Shown piece by piece: positions 6,553 to 9,324 of a stretch of DNA of 9,324 nucleotides. Location of the stretch: NCBI GenBank assembly GCA_900754175.1, contig CAAEBS010000171.1, positions 1 through 9,324 on the forward strand, read 5' to 3'. Every line of letters begins with the position of its first letter. Position 1 is the stretch's first letter. A program made the position numbers and the translations under genes. Below the pieces are notes generated by a model that was not told the DNA's origin, did not search any database, and saw only the letters and a list, made by a program, of their open reading frames with translations. The stretch is from Clostridia bacterium. GTDB lineage: Bacteria > Bacillota > Clostridia > Oscillospirales > CAG-272.

Positions 6553-8292
6553 ATGGATCAATTCACACAGTCCGCACCGCCCGAAAGAAAACGGGGGATC
6601 GTGACGCAGTTCGCCACAATGGACCGGGACAATCTGGCTTCCATGGCGGAGGATCTCAACCTTGCAATGAGCCTTACCGACCTCCGCTTCTGCCAGCATT
6701 ATTTTGCCAAGGTGGAACAGCGGGATCCGACGCTGGATGAGATTTATTTTCTGGACGCTATCGTCCGGGAACGCAAGCTTTCGGCGTACAGCTATCTTTA
6801 CACCAACGTTTCCGCCACGGACGGCAATGCGGCGCAGACCTACCGGGATCTGACCGAAAAGAAAGCCTCGCTTGCCCCCGCTTTTTCCGCACCGCTTGCC
6901 CCGAAGGACGTTCTGCCGATCACGGCAACCTATCTGCGCAAAATCGGCGGCATTACGCAAAGCGTCCTTGCGCTGGAATCCAACCGCAGGCACGACGTAA
7001 AAAACGCCCAGCCGATCCCGCCTGAGACCGCTATCATGCTTCTGCTTCCTGAAAACGGCTCTGCGTCTGCCACGGCATACGAGCGGCAGGTGCAGTCCTT
7101 TACCACCGCCCCGACAATTGCCACCTGCATCCGCAGACTTTTGCAGACAGACCACTGCGGCATCGCCTGCACGCTGGCAAACAAAACGACCGGCATATTC
7201 GCCGACCTCTCCCGTTTTGCCGGAGAGGATGGAAAAATGCCGGAGCTGTCCTGCCTTGCGGATGACTATATCGGGCGCTACCTGCTCTTTTGCGGACGTG
7301 ACGCCACCGAAATGCTGGCGGAGCGTGCACCGGAATTCGGTCTGCGGGCAATTTACTTTGCCAAGGTCACCCTGACCAGTCGGTTTGCCTTGCGCCGGGA
7401 TTTCAATCCCCACCTGATGATGGACCTCGGTTTCCTGCGTGCGCTTGCGGGCGGCTTGCAGGACGGCAGTGCCCTTGTAAAAAAAGAAGAGCTTCAGCTC
7501 CCGACCCCGCACCTGCCGCTGGAGGAATCCGACAGCGTCGCCGTGCAGAATCTGACCCGTGATCTCCCGAAACTCCGTTTCTCCACCGTAAAGGTATCGC
7601 TGGAAGCCTCTCCCTTTTCCCATGCGCTGAACGCCGCTCTGGACGCCGTTATCGGCGCCGTGTGTGCCGGCGCAAACCGCAGGAATCTGACGCTTCTCAC
7701 GCAGTTTGAATTCCCGATCCGTGGCATCTCGCCGGAATCGCTCGGCGACGACCTTTCCGCCATGCTCGGCGTGTACCGTGCGTGCATCGAGCTTTCGCTG
7801 TTGCCGCAGGGATATCAGAACGCCTCCGGCAATAACTTTTCGCTTCTCTGCCTTGCCGCAGGGACCGAATTCATCAGTGAGCGTGCAAAGCCTGCCGACA
7901 CGCTTGCCAGCAATTCGCTGTACTTTCTGCCGGTACTCCGCCGTCAGGACGGGATGCCGGACTTCGACCACTTCCGCCGGATGTGCGACTACGTCTACCA
8001 CCTGTACCGGGAAAAGAAGATCTATCAGGCGTACCCGGTCAGCGGTGAATTGTCCGCACGGCTTACCGCCATTGCCGGCGGTCGCCAGTTTACGCTGACG
8101 TCGGAGGGCGAGCGGCTTGCCCCCTATTTCAACCAGGGAATTCTGCTGGAGGGCAAGGACCTTACCGACCTGAGCATCGTCGCCTACATGGAAGCGGCAG
8201 TGCCGGAAACCCCGAAACCGGAAGCGAAAAATGAATTTTATGCGCAGGAACCCGAACAAAAATCGGATTTTTCGGACACAGATTCCCTCTGA
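6553..8292 (+). CDS. PurL-derived protein lacking catalytic motifs (probable pseudoenzyme)
   Basis: 579 residues, with no signal peptide or membrane helix. By reading, it follows the single-chain PurL family (FGAM synthase, about 1240 residues) in order. Residues 32-68 (LNLAMSLTDLRFCQHYF, then RDPTLDEIYFLD) match the segment just before the PurL motif DTYWSDHCRHTTF. Here the motif is replaced by DAIVRERKLSAY. Residues 161-300 match the end of the first synthase half: IMLLLP for VVILLGG, DHCGIACTL for DFGAGGVCV, LRAIYFAKVT for a VVATVT-type strand. Residues 352-460 match the second half (ASPFSHALNA, LLTQFEFPIRG for YQEYFE, LSAMLGVYRA for VSALLGSIEA), but GGKDSMS has become YQNASGNN. Residues 494-509 resemble the GG..E.LA.M.FGN region. 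The glutaminase domain is missing, and 551-579 is a Pro/acidic tail. The frame is long and undamaged, so this is not a plain pseudogene. AGAAAGGA lies 10 bases before the ATG. Its function is unknown. The homology rests on recalled family sequence, not on a search. Confidence 0.75.
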   Translation: MDQFTQSAPPERKRGIVTQFATMDRDNLASMAEDLNLAMSLTDLRFCQHYFAKVEQRDPTLDEIYFLDAIVRERKLSAYSYLYTNVSATDGNAAQTYRDLTEKKASLAPAFSAPLAPKDVLPITATYLRKIGGITQSVLALESNRRHDVKNAQPIPPETAIMLLLPENGSASATAYERQVQSFTTAPTIATCIRRLLQTDHCGIACTLANKTTGIFADLSRFAGEDGKMPELSCLADDYIGRYLLFCGRDATEMLAERAPEFGLRAIYFAKVTLTSRFALRRDFNPHLMMDLGFLRALAGGLQDGSALVKKEELQLPTPHLPLEESDSVAVQNLTRDLPKLRFSTVKVSLEASPFSHALNAALDAVIGAVCAGANRRNLTLLTQFEFPIRGISPESLGDDLSAMLGVYRACIELSLLPQGYQNASGNNFSLLCLAAGTEFISERAKPADTLASNSLYFLPVLRRQDGMPDFDHFRRMCDYVYHLYREKKIYQAYPVSGELSARLTAIAGGRQFTLTSEGERLAPYFNQGILLEGKDLTDLSIVAYMEAAVPETPKPEAKNEFYAQEPEQKSDFSDTDSL

Positions 8293-8336
8293 TTTCCGAA
8301 AAACGCAAAATATTTTCAAGAATTTCAAAAAAACTC

Positions 8337-8365
8337 TTGCAATTTCTCATCGGATATGATATAAT
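8337..8365 (+). promoter_or_regulatory. Extended -10 promoter of rpmB
   Basis: -35 TTGCAA (8337-8342), 17-base spacer, -10 TATAAT (8360-8365), preceded by TGA as a TGN extension. No good terminator lies between the PurL-like stop codon (8290-8292) and this promoter, so rpmB may also receive read-through. The predicted leader is about 55 bases. Confidence 0.88.
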
Positions 8366-8396
8366 TTATGATGTTCTATGAATTCTGAATGATCGG

Positions 8397-8410
8397 TGCA
8401 CGATCGTGCA
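8397..8410 (+). promoter_or_regulatory. Perfect 14-bp palindrome in the rpmB leader
   Basis: TGCACGATCGTGCA is its own reverse complement and ends 2 bases before the ribosome binding site GGAGGAGG (8413-8420). An overlapping alternative hairpin can form from GATCG (8391-8395) and CGATC (8401-8405). It could be a protein-binding operator downstream of the promoter or part of a translation control element. The sequence shows only the symmetry. Confidence 0.4.
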
Positions 8411-8427
8411 TTGGAGGAGGTGTCAAT

Positions 8428-8613
8428 ATGGCAAAATGCAGTATCTGCGGAAAAGGTGTAGTATTCGGCGAGGCGGTTTCTCACTCCCACCGGAAAACCA
8501 ACAGAACCTGGAAACCCAACATCCGCAAGGTAAGAGCGATTGTTGACGGTACCCCTAAGACGGTTGCCGTTTGTTCCCGTTGCCTGCGCTCCGGTAAAGT
8601 TACCAGAGCTTAA
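8428..8613 (+). CDS. rpmB: 50S ribosomal protein L28
   Basis: A 61-residue protein of the large ribosomal subunit. It is the zinc-binding (C+) form: C4 and C7 near the N-terminus (KCSICGKG) pair with C49 and C52 (VCSRCLRSGKV). HSHRKTNRTWKPNIRKVR at 19-36 is the conserved rRNA-binding core. The length is normal for L28. The ATG at 8428 follows an excellent ribosome binding site (GGAGGAGG, 7 bases upstream). An in-frame ATG at 8389 would include that site inside the coding region and is rejected. The gene is alone, with its own promoter and terminator, as is usual for rpmB in Firmicutes. Confidence 0.98.
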   Translation: MAKCSICGKGVVFGEAVSHSHRKTNRTWKPNIRKVRAIVDGTPKTVAVCSRCLRSGKVTRA

Positions 8614-8650
8614 CGGATTTCCCTTTCCTTTCGGATTGCGGATCGCTTAT

Positions 8651-8719
8651 AAAAACAGACACGGTGTGTCCCGCCGCTCCAAGGAGAGGAGAGGGGATGC
8701 GTTGCCGTGTCTGTTTTTT
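8651..8719 (+). terminator. Long-looped terminator after rpmB
   Basis: Bases 8651-8664 (AAAAACAGACACGG) pair perfectly with 8705-8718 (CCGTGTCTGTTTTT), and a run of six T ends at 8719. The intervening 40 bases are purine-rich and can form a small CTCC/GGAG inner hairpin, so the structure is larger than an ordinary terminator. It starts 38 bases past the rpmB stop codon and separates it from the next gene. Confidence 0.85.
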
Positions 8720-8750
8720 CCTTATTACAAATTTTCAGAGGGAGTTTATG

Positions 8751-9324
8751 ATGGACCATAGCTTTATTACCTACGCCGTCGTGGACGAGCGTGCGCCCGA
8801 GGCGCTTTGCAAAATGCTGGAGGCAGACGGCTTCCGGCTGATCCGGCTTCCCTGTTTTCCTCTGCTGTCCGAGCCGGTCTGCGGTCATCCGGACATGGTG
8901 ATCTTTCCGCTGGGAAACACCGTTTTCTGCCACCGGGACTACTTTCCGATCGCAAGCAAGGCGCTTTCCCCGCTCGTCGGTGCCGGGTACAGCCTGCGGA
9001 CGGTGGACGATCCGGTTTCGTCCTATTATCCGGAAGAAGCACAACTGGATCTGCTTACGGTCGGGAAGTTTCTGTTTGCCAATCCGAAAAGCGCCGCCAG
9101 ACTTCTCCTTACCGAGGGTGAAAAAGCCGGCTTTACCCGGGTTTCCGTGCGGCAGGGCTACACCCGCTGTTCGGTCTGCCGGGTGTCCGACGACGCCATT
9201 ATCACCGCCGACCGGGGCATCGCCCGGGCGGCGGAAGCGCACGGGCTTTCCTGTCTGCTCATTCGGCCGGGACATATTCTCCTGCCCGGGGTGTCCTACG
9301 GTCTGATCGGCGGCACCGGCGGGC
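8751..9324 (+). CDS. DUF6873-like protein of unknown function (partial, cut by the window edge)
   Basis: 191 codons are visible and the frame is open at the right edge. The sequence resembles the clostridial DUF6873 (GME-fold) proteins as I recall them: CGHPDMVIFPLGNTV at 44-58, VRQGYTRCSVCRVSDDAIIT at 133-152, ADRGIA at 153-158, LLIRPGHILLPG at 169-180 and YGLIGGTGG at 183-191. The GME fold is a pseudosymmetric fold shared with dimethylargininase-like guanidine-modifying enzymes; I cannot identify an intact catalytic triad, so no reaction is assigned. C140 and C143 form a CxxC-like pair. The ATG at 8751 is preferred because GGGAG lies 6 bases upstream. The ATG at 8748 leaves only 3 bases. 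The gene follows the rpmB terminator, and its promoter is not clear: a poor TTGCCG/TACAAA pair (8702-8731) is all I find. Confidence 0.72.
   Translation, partial: MDHSFITYAVVDERAPEALCKMLEADGFRLIRLPCFPLLSEPVCGHPDMVIFPLGNTVFCHRDYFPIASKALSPLVGAGYSLRTVDDPVSSYYPEEAQLDLLTVGKFLFANPKSAARLLLTEGEKAGFTRVSVRQGYTRCSVCRVSDDAIITADRGIARAAEAHGLSCLLIRPGHILLPGVSYGLIGGTGG

Noticed and set aside
5178..6554. A 458-codon open frame on the minus strand opposite mtaB
   Set aside because: mtaB is unmistakable on the plus strand with all six cluster cysteines. The minus frame is its antisense shadow and has no recognisable domain.
6553..8292. PurL-like gene as a simple pseudogene
   Set aside because: There is no frameshift or internal stop in 579 codons, the codon use looks like that of the neighbours, and the start has a ribosome binding site. 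Loss of motifs with an intact frame fits repurposing better than decay.
6337..8328. A 663-codon open frame on the minus strand opposite mtaB's end and the PurL-like gene
   Set aside because: It overlaps the 3' end of mtaB and the whole plus-strand gene, is rich in Arg, Gly, Val and Lys as expected from the antisense frame of GC-rich coding DNA, has no family motifs, and reads across the rpmB promoter side. The plus-strand product shows family-like blocks and a ribosome binding site.
8293..8336. Terminator after the PurL-like gene
   Set aside because: The only pairing found (about 8318-8339) is AT-rich, mismatched, lacks a following T run and overlaps the rpmB -35 box.

Overview
The window looks like chromosomal DNA of a GC-rich (by eye above 50 % G+C) member of the Clostridia, perhaps an Oscillospiraceae-like gut lineage. 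This is inference. It rests on strong AGGAGG-type ribosome binding sites, near-consensus sigma-A promoters with 17-base spacers, the zinc-ribbon form of ribosomal protein L28, an MtaB (YqeV-type) methylthiotransferase and a DUF6873-like protein that I associate with Clostridia. I see no IS element, prophage, CRISPR array, tRNA or rRNA.

Left part, minus strand. Bases 1-200 hold no gene but four hairpins, at least two of which look like intrinsic terminators. They are followed by a sugar phosphate isomerase/epimerase-like TIM-barrel protein (202-933) and a small secreted lipoprotein (1115-1471). Each of these two genes has its own near-perfect promoter, and a textbook terminator separates them.

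Middle, minus strand. A cluster runs upp (uracil phosphoribosyltransferase, 4339-4968), an RluA-family 23S/tRNA-type pseudouridine synthase (3256-4239), then lnt (apolipoprotein N-acyltransferase, 1572-3245, GTG start). The ribosome binding site of lnt overlaps the stop codon of the pseudouridine synthase gene. upp has its own promoter, and two hairpins lie between upp and the next gene. Lnt lies next to a gene for one of its possible substrates, the small lipoprotein, although the two are transcribed from different promoters.

Right part, plus strand, divergent from upp. mtaB (5196-6527) has an extended -10 promoter and is followed 25 bases later by a 579-residue protein (6553-8292). On reading, that protein is a remote, shortened relative of the single-chain PurL family (phosphoribosylformylglycinamidine synthase, about 1240 residues). 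It keeps the order of the PurL linker, first synthase half and second synthase half, but every catalytic or nucleotide-binding motif I looked for has been lost or replaced, and the glutaminase domain is absent. It is the best candidate for something undescribed here: a PurL-derived pseudoenzyme. It is followed by rpmB (L28), which has its own promoter and a perfect palindrome in its leader, then a long-looped terminator, and then a DUF6873-like gene that runs off the right edge.

The genes do not form one pathway. The themes are RNA modification and translation (pseudouridine synthase, MtaB, L28), pyrimidine salvage (Upp) and lipoprotein maturation (Lnt plus a lipoprotein). The PurL-like protein is the outlier.
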